A DNA stretch of 64,000 nucleotides, from assembly GCA_039621445.1 (NCBI GenBank), contig CP154954.1, positions 35,697,703 to 35,761,702 of the forward strand, given 5' to 3'. Shown here piece after piece: positions 40,001 through 55,100 of the stretch. Position numbers and translations under genes: made by a program. The notes beneath the pieces were generated by a model. The model saw nothing but the letters and a program-made list of their open reading frames with translations, had not been told where the DNA came from and searched no databases. How positions within the stretch are numbered: the stretch's first letter is position 1; the number at the start of each line of letters is the position of its first letter. This DNA is from Euglena gracilis. Taxonomy: Eukaryota; Euglenida; Euglenophyceae; Euglenales.

Positions 40001-42159
40001 TCTCGCTGCATGTTTTTTTTGTTACCATTAAACCACGACAATCATGAAACCAACGGGTCTCCTGACTTTGGAGGCCTCCTGTAACACCCGTTCGGTTACT
40101 CGGAGTAAGGCCCAATTTGGTCCATTTTTACATGGTACCCTGGGTTGACCTGGTAAATGTCCCCCGGAATGGTTGAATGCACCCATCTGAATGTGCTCAT
40201 TTCTTGCAACCAAAATTCCGCTGCATGTGTTTCTTACCATTAAACCACGACAATCATGAAACCAACGGGTCCCCTGACTTTGGAGGCCTCCTGGACCACC
40301 CATTCGGTTACTTGGAGTAATGCCCAATTTGGTCCAGTTTTACATGGTAACCTGGGCTGACCTGGTAAATGTCCCCCTGAATTGTCGAATGCAACCATCT
40401 AAATGTGCTGAATTCTTGCAACCAACGTTCTCGCTGCATGTTTTTCTTACCAGTAAACCACGACAATCATGAAACCAACGGGTCCCCTGACTTTGGAGGC
40501 CTCCTGGAACACCCATTCGGTTACTCGGAGTAAGGCCCATTTGGTCCGTGTTTACATGGTAACCTGGGCTGCCCTGGTAAAATGTCCCACGGAATGGTCG
40601 AATGCAACCATATAAATGTGCTGATTCCTTGCAACCATCGTTCTCGCTGCAGGTTTTTCTTACCATTAAACCACGACAATCATTAAACCAACGGGTCCCC
40701 TGACTTTGTAGGCCTGCTGGAACACCCATTCGGTTACTCAGAGTAAGGCCCAATTTCGTCCATTTTTACATGGTAACCTGGGCTGACCTGGTAAAATGTC
40801 CCCCGGAATGGTCGAATGCACCCATCTAAACGTGCTCATTACTTGCAACCAACATTCCCGCTGCATGTTTTTCTTACCATTTAACCACGACAATCATGAA
40901 ACCAACGGGTCCCCTGACTTTGGAGGCCTCCTGGAACACCCATTCGGTTACTCGGAGTAAGGCCCATTTTGGTCCATGTTTACATGGTAACCTGGGCTGC
41001 CCTGGTAAAATGTCTCCCGGAATGGTCGAATGCACCCATCTAAACGTGCTCATTACTTGCAACCAGCATTCCTGCTGCCTGTTTTTCTTACCGTTAAACC
41101 ACGACAATCATGAAACCAACGGGTCCCCTGACTTTGGAGGCCTCCTGGAACGCCCATTCGGTTACTCGGAGTAAGGCCCAATTCGGTCCATTTCTTCATG
41201 GTAACCTGGGCTGACCTGGTAAATGTCCCCCAGAATGGTCGAATGCACCCATCTAAATTTGCTCATTCCTTGCAACCAAGATTGCTGCTGCGTGTTTTTA
41301 TTAAAATTTAACCACGACAATCATGAAACCAACGGGTCCCCTGACTTTGGAGGCCTCCTGGAACACCCATTCGGTTACTCGGAGTAAGGTCCAATTTGGT
41401 CCATTTTTACATGGTAACCTGGGCTGACCCGGTAAATGTCCCCCGGAATGGTCGAATGCACCCATGTAAATGTGCTCATTTCTTGCAAGCAACATTCCCT
41501 CTTCATGTTTTTCTTACCATTAAACCACGAAAATCATGAAACCAACGGGTCCCCTGACTTTGGAGGCCTCCTGGAACACCCATTGGGTTACTCGGAGTAA
41601 GGTCCAATTTGGTCCATTTTTACATGGTAACCTGGGCTGGCCCGGGAAATGTTCCCCGGAATGGTCGAATGCCCCCATCTAAATGTGCTCATTTCTTGCA
41701 ACCAAGATTGCTGCTGCATGTTTTTATTAAAATTTAACCACGACAATCATGAAACCAACGGGTCCCCTGACTTTGGAGGCCTCCTGGAACACCCATTGGG
41801 GTACCTTCGAGTAAGGCCCAATTTGGTCCATTTTTACATGGTAACCTGGGCTGACCCGGTAAATGTTCCCCGGAATGGTCGAATGCACCCATCTAAATGT
41901 GCTCATTTCTTGCAACCAAGATTCCCTCGGCATGTTTTTCTTCCAATTAAACGACGAAAATCATAAAACCAACGGGTCCACTGACTTTGGAGGCCTCCTG
42001 GAACACCCATTCGGTTACTCGGAGTAAGGCCAAATTTGGTCCATTTTTACATAGTAACCTGGGCTGACCTGGTAAATGTCCCCCGGAATGGTCGAATGCA
42101 CCCATCTAAATGTGCTCATTCCTTACAACCAAGATTCCCGCGTCATGTTTTTCTTACCA

Positions 42160-44760
42160 TTAAACCACGACAATCATGAAATCAACGGGTCCCCTGACTT
42201 TGGAGGCCTCCTGGAACACCCATTCGGTTACTCGGAGTAAGGCCCAATTTGGTCCATTTTTACATGGTAACCTGGGCTGACCTGGTAAATGTCCCCCGGA
42301 ATGGTCGAATGCATGCATCTGAATGTGCTCATTTCTTGCAACCAAGATTCCCGCGGCATGTTTTTATTACCATTAAACCACGACAATCATGAAACCAACG
42401 GGTCCCCTGACTTTGGATGCCTCCTGGAACACCCATTCGGTTACTCGGAGTAAGGCCCAATTTTGTCCATTTTTACATGGTAACCTGGGCTGACCTGGTA
42501 AATGTTCCCCGGAATGGTCGAATGCACCCATCTAAATGTGCTCATTTCCTGTAACCAAGATTCCCGCTGCATGTTTTTCTTACCATTAAACCACGACAAT
42601 CATGAAATCAACGGGTCCCCTGACTTTGGAGGCCTCCTGGAACACCCATTCGGTTACTCGGAGTAAGGCCCAATTTGGTCCATTTTTACATGGTAACCTG
42701 GGCTGACCTGGTAAATGTCCCCCGGAATGGTCGAATGCATGCATCTGAATGTGTCCATTTCTTGCAACCAAGATTCCCGCGGCATGTTTTTATTACCATT
42801 AAACCACGACAATCATGAAACCAACGGGTCCCCTGACTTTGGATGCCTCCTGGAACACCCATTCGGTTACTCGGAGTAAGGCCCAATTTTGTCCATTTTT
42901 ACATGGTAACCTGGGCTGACCTGGTAAATGTCCCTCGGAATGGTCGAATGCACCCATCTAAATGTGCTCATTTCCTGCAACCAAGATTCGCGCTGCATGT
43001 TTTTCTTACCATTAAACCACGACAGTCATGAAACCAACGGGTGCCCTGACTTTGGAGGCCTCCTGGAACACCCATTCGATTACTCGGAGTAAGGCCCAAT
43101 TTGGTCCATTTTTACATGGTAACCTGGGCTGACCTGGTAAATGTCCCCCGGAATGGTCGAATGCACCCATCTAAATGTGCTCATTTCTTGCAACCAACAT
43201 TACCGCTGCATGTTTTTCTTACCATTAAACCACGACAATCATGAAACCAACGGGTCCCCTGACTTTGGAGGCCTCCTGGAACACCCATTCGATTACTCGG
43301 AGTAAGGCCCAATTTGGTCCATTTTTACATGGTAACCTGGGCTGACCTGGTAAAATGTCCCCCAGAATGGTCGAATGCACCCATCTAAATGTGCTCATTC
43401 CTTACAACCAACATTCCCGCTGCATGTTTCTCTTCCCATTAAACGACGACAATCATGAAACCAACGGGTCCCCTGACTTTGGAGGCCTCCTGGAACACCC
43501 CATTCGGTTACTCGGAGTAAGGCCCAATTTGGTCCATTTTTATATGGTAACCTGGGCTGACCTGGTAAATGTCCCCCGGAATGGTCGAATGCACCCATCT
43601 AAATGTGCTCATTTCTTGCAACCAACATTCCCGCTGGATTATTTTCTTACCATTAAACCACGACAATCAAGAAACCAACGGGTCCCCTGACTTTGGAGGC
43701 CTCCTGGAACACCCATTCGGTTACTCGGAGTAAGGCCCATTTTGGTCCATTTTTACATGGTAACCTGGGCTGACCTGGTAAATGTCCCCCGGAATGGTCG
43801 AATGCACCCATCTAAACGTGCTCATTTCTTGCAACCAACATTCCCGCTGCATGTTTTTCTTACCATTAAACCATGGCCATCATGAAACCAACGGGTCCCC
43901 TGACTTTGGAGGCCTCCAGGAACACCCATTCGGTTACTCGGAGTAAGGCCCAATTTGGTCCATTTTTACATGGTAACCTGGGCTGACCTGGTAAATGTCC
44001 CTCGGAGTGGTCGAATGCACCCATCTAAATGTGCTCATTTCCTGCAACCAAGATTCCCGCTGCATGTTTTTCTTACCATTAAACCACGACAGTCATGAAA
44101 CCAACGGGTCCCCTGACTTTGGAGGCCTCCTGGAACACCCATTCGATTACTCGGAGTAAGGCCCAATTTGGTCCATTTTTACATGGTAACCTGGGCTGAC
44201 CTGGTAAATGTCCCCCGGAATGGTCGAATGCACCCATCTAAATGTGCTCATTTCTTGCAACCAACATTCCCGCTGCATGTTTTTCTTACCATTAAACCAC
44301 GACAATCATGAAACCAACGGGTCCCCTGACTTTGGAGGCCTCCTGGAACACCCATTCGATTACTCGGAGTAAGGCCCAATTTGGTCCATTTTTACATGGT
44401 AACCTGGGCTGACCTGGTAAAATGTCCCCCAGAATGGTCGAATGCACCCATCTAAATGTGCTCATTCCTTACAACCAACATTCCCGCTGCATGTTTCTCT
44501 TCCCATTAAACGACGACAATCATGAAACCAACGGGTCCCCTGACTTTGGAGGCCTCCTGGAACACCCCATTCGGTTACTCGGAGTACAGGCCCAATTTGG
44601 TCCATTTTTATATGGTAACCTGGGCTGACCTGGTAAATGTCCCCCGGAATGGTCGAATGCACCCATCTAAATGTGCTCATTTCTTGCAACCAACATTCCC
44701 GCTGGATTATTTTCTTACCATTAAACCACGACAATCAAGAAACCAACGGGTCCCCTGACT
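42160..44760 (+). repeat. Higher-order duplications within the satellite (2-mer and 5-mer)
   Basis: Shared rare variants mark a two-monomer duplication (42160 and 42586 are 426 bases apart) and a five-monomer one (sequence near 43021-43690 recurs about 1067 bases later, at 44087-44760). One monomer in the later copy has an extra base (GAGTACAGG). Confidence 0.75.
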
Positions 44761-46849
44761 TTGGAGGCCTCCTGGAACACCCATTCGGTTACTCGGAGTA
44801 ATGCCCAATTTGGTCCATTTTTACATGGTAACCTGGGCTGACCTGGTAAATGTCCCCCCGAATGGTCGAATGCACCCATCTAAATGTGCTCATTTCTTGC
44901 AACCAAGATTCCCACTGCTTGTTTTTCTTACCATTAAACCACGACAATCATGAAACCAACGGGTCCCCTGACTTTGGAGGCCTCCTGGAACACCCATTCG
45001 GTTACTCGGAGTAAGGCCCATTTTGGTCCATTTTTACATGGTAACCTGGGCTGACCTGGTAAATGTCCCCCCGAATGGTCGAATGCACCCATCTAAATGT
45101 GCTCATTTCTTGCAACCAAGATTCCCACTGCTTGTTTTTCTTACCATTAAACCACGACAATCATGAAACCAACGGGTCCCCAGACTTTGGAGGCCTCCTG
45201 GAACACCCATTCGGTTACTCGGAGTAAGGCCCAATTTGGTCCATTTTTACATGGTAACCTGGGCTGACCTGGTAAAATGTCCCCCGGAATGGTCGAATGC
45301 ACCCATCTAAATGTGCTCATTTCTTGCAACCAACATTCCCGCTGCATGTTTTTCTTACCATTAAACCACGACAATCATGAAACCAACGGGTCCCCTGACT
45401 TTGGAGGCCTCCTGGAACACCCATTCGGTTACTCGGAGTAATGCCCAATTTGGTCCATTTTTACATGGTAACCTGGGCTGACCTGGTAAATGTCCCCCCG
45501 AATGGTCGAATGCACCCATCTAAATGTGCTCATTTCTTGCAACCAAGATTCCCACTGCTTGTTTTTCTTACCATTAAACCACGACAATCATGAAACCAAC
45601 GGGTCCCCAGACTTTGGAGGCCTCCTGGAACACCCATTCGGTTACTCGGAGTAAGGCCCAATTTGGTCCATTTTTACATGGTAACCTGGCCTGACTTGGT
45701 AAATGTTCCCCGGAATGGTCGAATGCAACCTATCTAAATGTGCTCATTTCTTGCAACCAACATTCCCGATGCTTGTTTTTCTTACCATTAAACCACAACA
45801 ACCATGAAACCAACGGGTCCCCCGACTTTGGTGGCCTCCTGGAACACCCATTCGGTTTCTCGGAGTATGGACCAATTTGGTCCATTTTTACACGGTAACC
45901 TGGGCCGACCTGGTAAATGTCCCCCCGAATGGTCGAATGCACCCACTTAAATGTGCTCATTTCTTGCAACCAACATTCACGTTGCATTTTTTTCTTACCA
46001 TTAAACCACGACAATCATGAAACCAACGGGTCCCCAGACTTTGGAGGCCTCCTGGAACACCCATTCGGTTACTCGGAGTAAGGCCCAATTTGGTCCATTT
46101 TTACATGGTAACCTGGGCTGACCTGGTAAATGTCCCCCGGAATGGTCGAATGCACCCATCTAAATGTGCTCATTCCTTACAACCAACATTCCCGCTGCAT
46201 GTTTCTCTTCCCATTAAACGACGACAATCATGAAACCAACGGGTCCCCTGACTTTGGAGGCCTCCTGGAACACCCATTAGGTGACTCGGAGTAAGGCCCA
46301 ATTCGGTCCATTTTTACATGGTAACCTGGGCTGACCTGGTAAATGTCCCCCGGAATGGTCGAATGCACCCATCTAAATGTGCTCATTTCTTGCAACCAAC
46401 ATTCCCGCTGCATGTTTTTCTTACCATTAAACCACGACAATCATGAAACCAACGGGTCCCCTGACTTTGGAGGCCTCCTGGAACACCCATTCGGTTACTC
46501 GCCGTAAGGCCCAATTTGGTCCATTTTTACATGGTAACCTGGGCTGACCTGGTAAATGTCCCCCGGAATGGTTGAAAGCACCCATCTAAATGTGCTCATT
46601 TCTTGCAACCAACATTCCCGCTGCATGTTTTTCTTACCATTAAACCACGAAGATAATGAAACCAACGGGTCCCCTGACTTTAGAGGCCTCCTGGAACACC
46701 CATTCGGTTACTCCGAGTAAGGCCCAATTCGGTCCATTTTTACATGGTAACCTGGGCTGACCTGGTAAATGTCCCCCGGAATGGTCGAATGCACCCATGT
46801 AAATGTGCTCATTTCTTGCAACCAAGATTCCCGCTGCATGTTTTTCTTA

Positions 46850-48545
46850 CCATTAAACCACGACATTCATGAAACCAACGGGTCCCCTGACTTTGGAGGC
46901 CTCCTGGAACACCCATTCGTTGACTCGGAGTAAGGCCCAATTTGGTCCATTTTTACATGGTAACCTGGGCTGACCTGGTAAGTGTCCCCCGGAATGGTCG
47001 AATGCACCCATGTAAATGTGCTCATTTCTTGCAACCAACATTCCCGCTGCATGTTTTTCTTACCATTAAACCACTAAAATCATGAAACCAACGAGTCCCC
47101 TGACTTTGGAGGCCTCCTGGAACACCCATTCGGTTACTCCGAGTAAGGCCCAATTCGGTCCATTTTTACATGGTAAACTGGGCTGACCTGGTAAATGTCC
47201 CCCGGAATGGTCGAATGCACCCATGTAAATGTGCTCATTTCTTGCAACCAAGATTCCTGCTGCATGTTTTTCTTACCATTAAACCACGAAAATCATGAAA
47301 CCAACGGGTCCCCTGACTTTGGAGGCCTCCTGGAACACCCATTCGGTGACTCGGAGTAAGGCCCAATTTGGTCCATTTTTACATGGTAACCTGGGCTGAC
47401 CTGGTAAGTGTCCCCCGGAATGGTCGAATGCACCCATCTAAATGTGCTCATTTCTTGCAACCAACATTCCCGCTGCATGTTTTTCTTACCATTAAACCAC
47501 GAAAATCATGAAACCAACGGGTCCCCTGACTTTGGAGGCCTCCTGGAACACCCATTCGGTTACTCGGAGTAAGGCCCAATTCGGTCCATTTTTACATGGT
47601 AACCTGGGCTGACCTGGTAAATGTCCCCCGGAATGGTCGAATGCACCCATCTAAATGTGCTCATTTCTTGCAACCAAGATTCCCGCTGCATGTTTTTCTT
47701 ACCACTAAACCACGAAAGTCATGAAACCAACGGGTCCCCTGACTTTGGGGGCCTCCTGGAACACCCATTAGGTGACTCCCAGTAAGGCCCAATTCGGTCC
47801 ATTTTTACATGGTAACCTGGGCTGACCTGGTAAGTGTCCCCCGGAATGGTCGAATGCACCCATGTAAATGTGCTCATTTCTTGCAACCAACATTCCCGCT
47901 GCATGTTTTTCTTACCATTAAACCACGACAATCATGGAACCAACGGGTCCCTGACTTTGGAGGCCTCCTGGAACACCCATTAGGTGACTCGGAGTAAGGC
48001 CCAATTCGGTCCATTTTTACATGGTAACCTGGGCTGACCTGGTAAATGTCCCCCGGAATGGTCGAATGCACCCATCTAAATGTACTCATTCCTTGCAACC
48101 AACATTCCCGCTGCATGTTTTTCTTACCATTAAACCACGACAATCATGAAACCAACGGGTCCCCTGACTTTGGAGGCTCCTGGAACACCCATTCGGTTAC
48201 TCCGAGTAAGGCCCAATTCGGTCCATTTTTACATGGTAACCTGGGCTGACCTGGTAAATGTCCCCCGGAATGGTCGAATGCACCCATGTAAATGTGCTCA
48301 TTTCTTGCAACCAAGATTCCCGCTGCATGTTTTTCTTACCATTAAACCACGACATTCATGAAACCAACGGGTCCCCTGACTTTGGAGGCCTCCTGGAACA
48401 CCCATTCGTTGACTCGGAGTAAGGCCCAATTTGGTCCATTTTTACATGGTAACCTGGGCTGACCTGGTAAGTGTCCCCCGGAATGGTCGAATGCACCCAT
48501 GTAAATGTGCTCATTTCTTGCAACCAACACTCCCGCTGCATGTTT
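46850..48545 (+). repeat. Seven-monomer higher-order duplication
   Basis: The variant ATTCGTTGACTCGG with CGACATTCATG at 46861-47041 recurs at 48350-48530, an offset of 1489 bases, or seven monomers less two bases. Confidence 0.7.
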
Positions 48546-51500
48546 TTCTTACCATTAAACCACGAAAATCATGAAACCAACGGGTCCCCTGACTTTGGAG
48601 GCCTCCTGGAACACCCATTCGGTTACTCCGAGTAAGGCCCAATTCCGTCCATTTTTACATGGTAACCTGGGCTGACCTGGTAAATGTCCCCCGGAATGGT
48701 CGAATGCACCCATGTAAATGTGCTCATTTCTTGCAACCAACGTTCCCGCTGCATGTTTTTCTTACCATTAAACCACGACAATCATGAAACCAACGGGTCC
48801 CCTGACTTTGGAGGCCACCTGGAACACCCATTCGGTGACTCGGAGAAAGGCCCAATTTGGTCCATTTTTACATGGTAACCTGGGCTGACCTGGTAAGTGT
48901 CCCCCGGAATGGTCGAATGCACCCATCTAAATGTGCTCATTTCTTGCAACCAACATTCCCGCTGCATGTTTTTCTTACCATTAAACCACGACAATCATGA
49001 AACCAACGGGTCCCCTGACTTTGGAGGCCTCCTGGAACACCCATTCGGTTACTCCGAGTAAGGCCCAATTCGGTCCATTTTTACATGGTAACCTGGGCTG
49101 ACCTGGTAAATGTCCCCCGGAATGGTCGAATGCACCCATGTAAATGTGCTCATTTCTTGCAACCAAGATTCCCGCTGCATGTTTTTCTTACCACTAAACC
49201 ACGAAAGTCATGAAACCAACGGGTCCCCTGACTTTGGAGGCCTCCTGGAACACCCATTCGGTTACTCCCAGTAAGGCCCAATTCGGTCCATTTTTACATG
49301 GTAACCTGGGCTGACCTGGTAAGTGTCCCCCGGAATGGTCGAATGCACCCATGTAAATGTGCTCATTTCTTGCAACGAACATTCCCGCTGCATGTTTTTC
49401 TTACCATTAAACCACGACAATCATGGAACCAACGGGTCCCTGACTTTGGAGGCCTCCTGGAACACCCATTCGGTTACTCGGCGTAAGGCCCAATTTGGTC
49501 CGTTTTTATATGGTAACCTGGCCTGACCTGGTAAATGTTCCCCGGAATGGTCGAATGCACCCACTAAATGTGCTCATTTCTTGCAACCAAGATTATCGCT
49601 GCATGTTTTCCTTACCTTTAAACCACGACAATCATGAAATCAACGGGTCCCCTCACTTTGAAGGCCCCCTGGAACACCCATTCGGTTACTCCGAGTAAGG
49701 CCCAATTCGGTCCATTTTTACATGGTAACCTGGGCTGACCTGGTAAATGTCCCCCGGAACGGTCGAAGGCACCCATCTAAATGTGCTCATTTCTTGCAAC
49801 CAACACTCCCGCTGCATGTTTTTCTTACCATTACACCACGACAATCATGAAACCAACGGGTCCCCTGACTTTGGAGGCCTCCTGGAACACCCATTCGTTG
49901 ACTCGGAGTAAGGCCCAATTTGGTCCATTTTTACATGGTAACCTGGGCTGACCTGGTAAGTGTCCCCGGGAATGGTCGAATGTACCCATGTAAATCTGCT
50001 CATTTATTGCAACCAACATTCCCGCTGCATGTTTTTCTTACCATTAAACCACGAAAATCATGAAACCAACGGGTCCCCTGACTTTGGAGGCCTCCTGGAA
50101 CACCCATTCGGTTACTCCGAGTAAGGCCTAATTCGGTCCATTTTTACATGGTAAACTGGGCTGACCTGGTAAATGTCCCCCGGAATGGTCGAATGCACTC
50201 ATGTAAATGTGCTCATTTCTTGCAACCAAGAATCCCGCTGCATGTTTTTCTTACCATTAAACCACGAAAATCATGAAACCAACGGGTCCCCTCACTTTGG
50301 AGGCCCCCTGGAACACCCATTCGGTGACTCCGAGTAAGGCCCATTTCGGTCCATTTTTCCATGGTAACCTGGGCTGACCTGGTAAATGTCCCCCGGAACG
50401 GTCGAAGGCACCCATCTAAATGTGCTCTTTTCTTGCAACCAACATTCCCGCTGCATGTTTTTCTTACCATTAAACCACGAAAATCATGAAACCAACGGGT
50501 CCCCTGACTTTGGAGGCCTGCTGGAACACCCATTCGTTGACTCGGAGTAAGGCCCAATTTGGTCCATTTTTACATGGTAACCTGGGCTGACCTGGTAAGT
50601 GTCCCCCGGAATGGTCGAATGCACCCATGTAAATGTGCTCATTTCTTGCAACCAACATTCCCGCTGCATGTTTTTCTTACCATTAAACCACGAAAATCAT
50701 GAAACCAACGGGTCCCCTGACTTTGGAGGCCTCCTGGAACACCCATTCGGTTACTCCGAGTAAGGCCCAATTCGGTCCATTTTTACATGGTAACCTGGGC
50801 TGACCTGGTAAATGTCCCCCGGAATGGTCGAATGCACCCATGTGAATGTGCTCATTTCTTGCAACCAATATTCCCGCTGCATGTTTTTCTTACCATTAAA
50901 CCACGAAAATCATGAAACCAACGGGTCCCCTGACTTTGGAGGCCTCCTGGAACACCCATTCGGTTACTCGGAGTAAGGCCCAATTTGGTCCATTTTTACA
51001 TGGTAAGCTGGGCTGACCTGGTAAGTGTCCCCCGGAATGGTCGAATGAAACCATCTAAATGTGCTCATTTCTTGCAACCAACATCCCGCTGCATGTTTTT
51101 CTTACCATTAAACCACGAAAATCATGAAACCAACGGGTCCCCTGACTTTGGAGGCCTCCTGGAACACCCATTAGGTTACTCCGAGTAAGGCCCAATTTGG
51201 TCCATTTTTACATGGTAACCTGGGCTGACCTGGTAAATGTCCCCCGGAATGGTCGAATGCACCCATCTAAATGTGCTCATTTCTTGCAACCAACATTCCC
51301 GCTGCATGTTTTTCTTACCATTAAACCACGACAATCATGAAATCAACGGGTCCCCTGACTTTGGAGGCCTCCTGGAACACCAATTCGGTTACTCGGCGTA
51401 AGGCCCAATTTGGTTTTTACATGGTAACCTGACCTGACCTGGTAAATGTTCCCCGGAATGGTCGAATGCACCCATCTAAATGTGCTCATTTCTTGCAACC

Positions 51501-52179
51501 AAGATTATCGCTGCATGTTTTCCTTACCTTTAAACCACGACAATCATGAAATCAACGGGTCCCCTCACTTTGGAGGCCCCCTGGAACACCCATTCGGTTA
51601 CTCGGAGTAAGGCCCATTTTGGTCCATTTTTACATGGTAACCTGGGCTGACCTGGTAAATGTCCCCCGGAACGGTCGAAGGCACCCATCTAAATGTGCTC
51701 ATTTCTTGCAACCAACACTCCCGCTGCATGTTTTTCTTACCATTAAACCACGACAATCATGAAACCAACGGGTCCCCTGACTTTGGAGGCCTCCTGGAAC
51801 ACCCATTCGGTTACTCGGAGTAAGGCCCAATTTGGTCCATTTTTACATGGTAACCTGGGCTGACCTGGTAAATGTCCCCCGGAACGGTCGAAGGCACCCA
51901 TCTAAATGTGCTCATTTCTTGCAACCAACACCCCCGCTGCATGTTTTTCTTACCATTAAACCACGACAATCATGGAACCAACGGGTCCCCTGATTTTTGA
52001 GGCCTCCTGGAACACCCATTCGGTTACTCGGAGTAAGGCCTAATTTGGTCCATTTTTACATGGTAACCTGGGCTGACATGTAAAATGTCCACCGGAATGG
52101 TCGAATGCACCCATCTAAATGTGCTCATTCCTTACAACCAACATTCCCGCTGCACGTTTTTCTTCCCATTAAACCACCA

Positions 52180-55100
52180 CAATCATGAAACCAACGGGTC
52201 CCCTGATTTTAAAGGCATCCTGGAACACCCATTCGGTTACTCGGAGTAAGGCCCAATTTGGTCCATTTTTACACGGTAACCTGGGCTGACCTGGTAAATG
52301 TCCCCCGGAATGGTCGAATGCACCCATCTAAATGTGCTCATTTCTTGCAACCAAAATTCCAGCTGCATGTTTTTCTTAACATTAAACCACGACAATCATG
52401 AAACCAACGGGTCCCCTGACTTTGGAGGCCTCCTGGAACACCCATTCGGTTACTCGGAGTAAGGCCCAATTTGGTCCATTTTTATATGGTAACCTGGGCT
52501 GACCTGGTAAGTGTCCCCCGGAATGGTAGAATGCACCCATCTAAATGTTCTGATTTATTGCAACCAACGTTCCCGCTGCATGTTTTCTTACCATTAAACC
52601 ACGACAATCATGAAACCAACGGGTCCCCTGACTTTGGAGGCCTCCTGGAACACCCATTCGGTTACTCGGAGTAAGGCCCAATTTGGTCCATTTTTACATG
52701 GTAACCTGGGCTGACATGGAAAATGTCCCCCGGAATGGTCGAATGCACCCATCTAAATGTTCTCATTTCTTGCAACCTACATTCCCGCTGCATGTTTTTC
52801 TTACCATTAAACCACGACAATCATGAAACCAACGGGTCCCCTGACTTTGGAGGCATCCTGGAACACCCATTCGGTTACTCGGAGTAAGGCCCAATTTGGT
52901 CCATTTTTACACGGTAACCTGGGCTGACCTGGTAAATGTCCCCCGGAATGGTCGAATGCACCCATCTAAATGTGCTCATTTCTTGCAACCAACATTCCCG
53001 CTGCATGGTTTTTCTCTAATTAAACCACGACAATCATGAAACCAACGGGTCCCCTGACTTTGGAGGCCTCCTGGAACACCCATTCGGTTACTCGGAGTAA
53101 GGCCCAATTTGGTCCAATTTTACGTGGTAACCTGGGCTGACCTGGTAAATGTCCCCCAGAATGGTCGCATGCACCCATCTAAATGTGCTCATTCCTTACA
53201 ACCAACATTCCCACTGCATGTTTTTCTTTCCATTTAAACACGACAATCATGAAACCAACGGGTCCCCTGACTTTGGAGGCCTCCTGGAACACCCATTCGG
53301 TTACTCGGAGTAAGGCCCAATTTGGTCCATTTTTACATGGTAACCTGGGCTGACCTGGTAAATGTCCCCCGGAATGGTCGAATGCACCCATCTAAATGTG
53401 CTCATTTCTTGCAACCAACATTCCCGCTGCATGTTTTTCTTACCATTAAACCACGACAATCATGAAACCAACGGGTCCCCTGACTTTGGAGGCCTCCTGG
53501 AACACCCATTCGGTTACTCGGAGTAAGGCCCAATTTGGTCCATTTTTACACGGTAACCTGGGCTGACCTGGTAAATGTCCCCCGGAATGGTCGAATGGCC
53601 CCATCTAAATGTGCTCATTTCTTGCAACCAACATTCCCGCTGCATGTTTTTCTTACCATTAAACCACGACAATCATGAAACCAACGGGTCCCCTGACTTT
53701 GGAGGCCTCCTGGAACACCCATTCGGTTACTCGGAGTAAGGCCCAATTTGGTCCATTTTTACATGGTAACCTGGGCTGACCTGGTAAATGTCCCCCGGAA
53801 TGGTCGAATGCACCCATCTAAATGTGCTCATTTCTTGAAACCAACATTCCCGCTGCATGTTTTTCTTTCCATTAAACCACGACAATCATGAAACCAACGG
53901 GTCCCCTGACTTTGGAGGCATCCTGGAACACCCATTCGGTTACTCGGAGTAAGGCCCAATTTGGTCCATTTTTACACGGTAACCTGGGCTGACATGGTAA
54001 ATGTCCCCCGGAATGGTCGAATGCACCCATCTAAATGTGCTCATTTCTTGCAACCAACATTCCCGCTGCATGTTTTTCTTACCATTAAACCGCGACAATC
54101 ATGAAACCAACGGGTCCCCTGACTTTGGAGGCATCCTGGAACACCCATTCGGTTACTCGGAGTAAGGCCCAATTTGGTCCAATTTTACGTGGTAACCTGG
54201 GCTGACCTGGTAAATGTCCCCCAGAATGGTCGCATGCACCCATCTAAATGTGCTCATTCCTTACAACCAACATTCCCGCTGCATTTTTTTCTTTCCATTA
54301 AACCACCACAATCATGAAACCAACGGGTCCCCTGATTTTAAAGGCATCCTGGAACACCCATTCGGTTACTCGGAGTAAGGCCCAATTTGGTCCATTTTTA
54401 CACGGTAACCTGGGCTGACCTGGTAAATGTCCCCCGGAATGGTCGAATGCACCCATCTAAATGTGCTCATTTCTTGCAACCAAAATTCCAGCTGCATGTT
54501 TTTCTTAACATTAAACCACGACAATCATGAAACCAACGGGTCCCCTGACTTTGGAGGCCTCCTGGAACACCCATTCGGTTACTCGGAGTAAGGCCCAATT
54601 TGGTCCATTTTTATATGGTAACCTGGGCTGACCTGGTAAGTGTCCCCCGGAATGGTAGAATGCACCCATCTAAATGTTCTGATTTATTGCAACCAACGTT
54701 CCCGCTGCATGTTTTCTTACCATTAAACCACGACAATCATGAAACCAACGGGTCCCCTGACTTTGGAGGCCTCCTGGAACACCCATTCGGTTACTCGGAG
54801 TAAGGCCCAATTTGGTCCATTTTTACATGGTAACCTGGGCTGACATGGAAAATGTCCCCCGGAATGGTCGAATGCACCCATCTAAATGTTCTCATTTCTT
54901 GCAACCTACATTCCCGCTGCATGTTTTTCTTACCATTAAACCACGACAATCATGAAACCAACGGGTCCCCTGATTTTGGAGGCATCCTGGAACACCCATT
55001 CGGTTACTCGGAGTAAGGCCCAATTTGGTCCATTTTTACACGGTAACCTGGGCTGACCTGGTAAATGTCCCCCGGAATGGTCGAATGCACCCATCTAAAT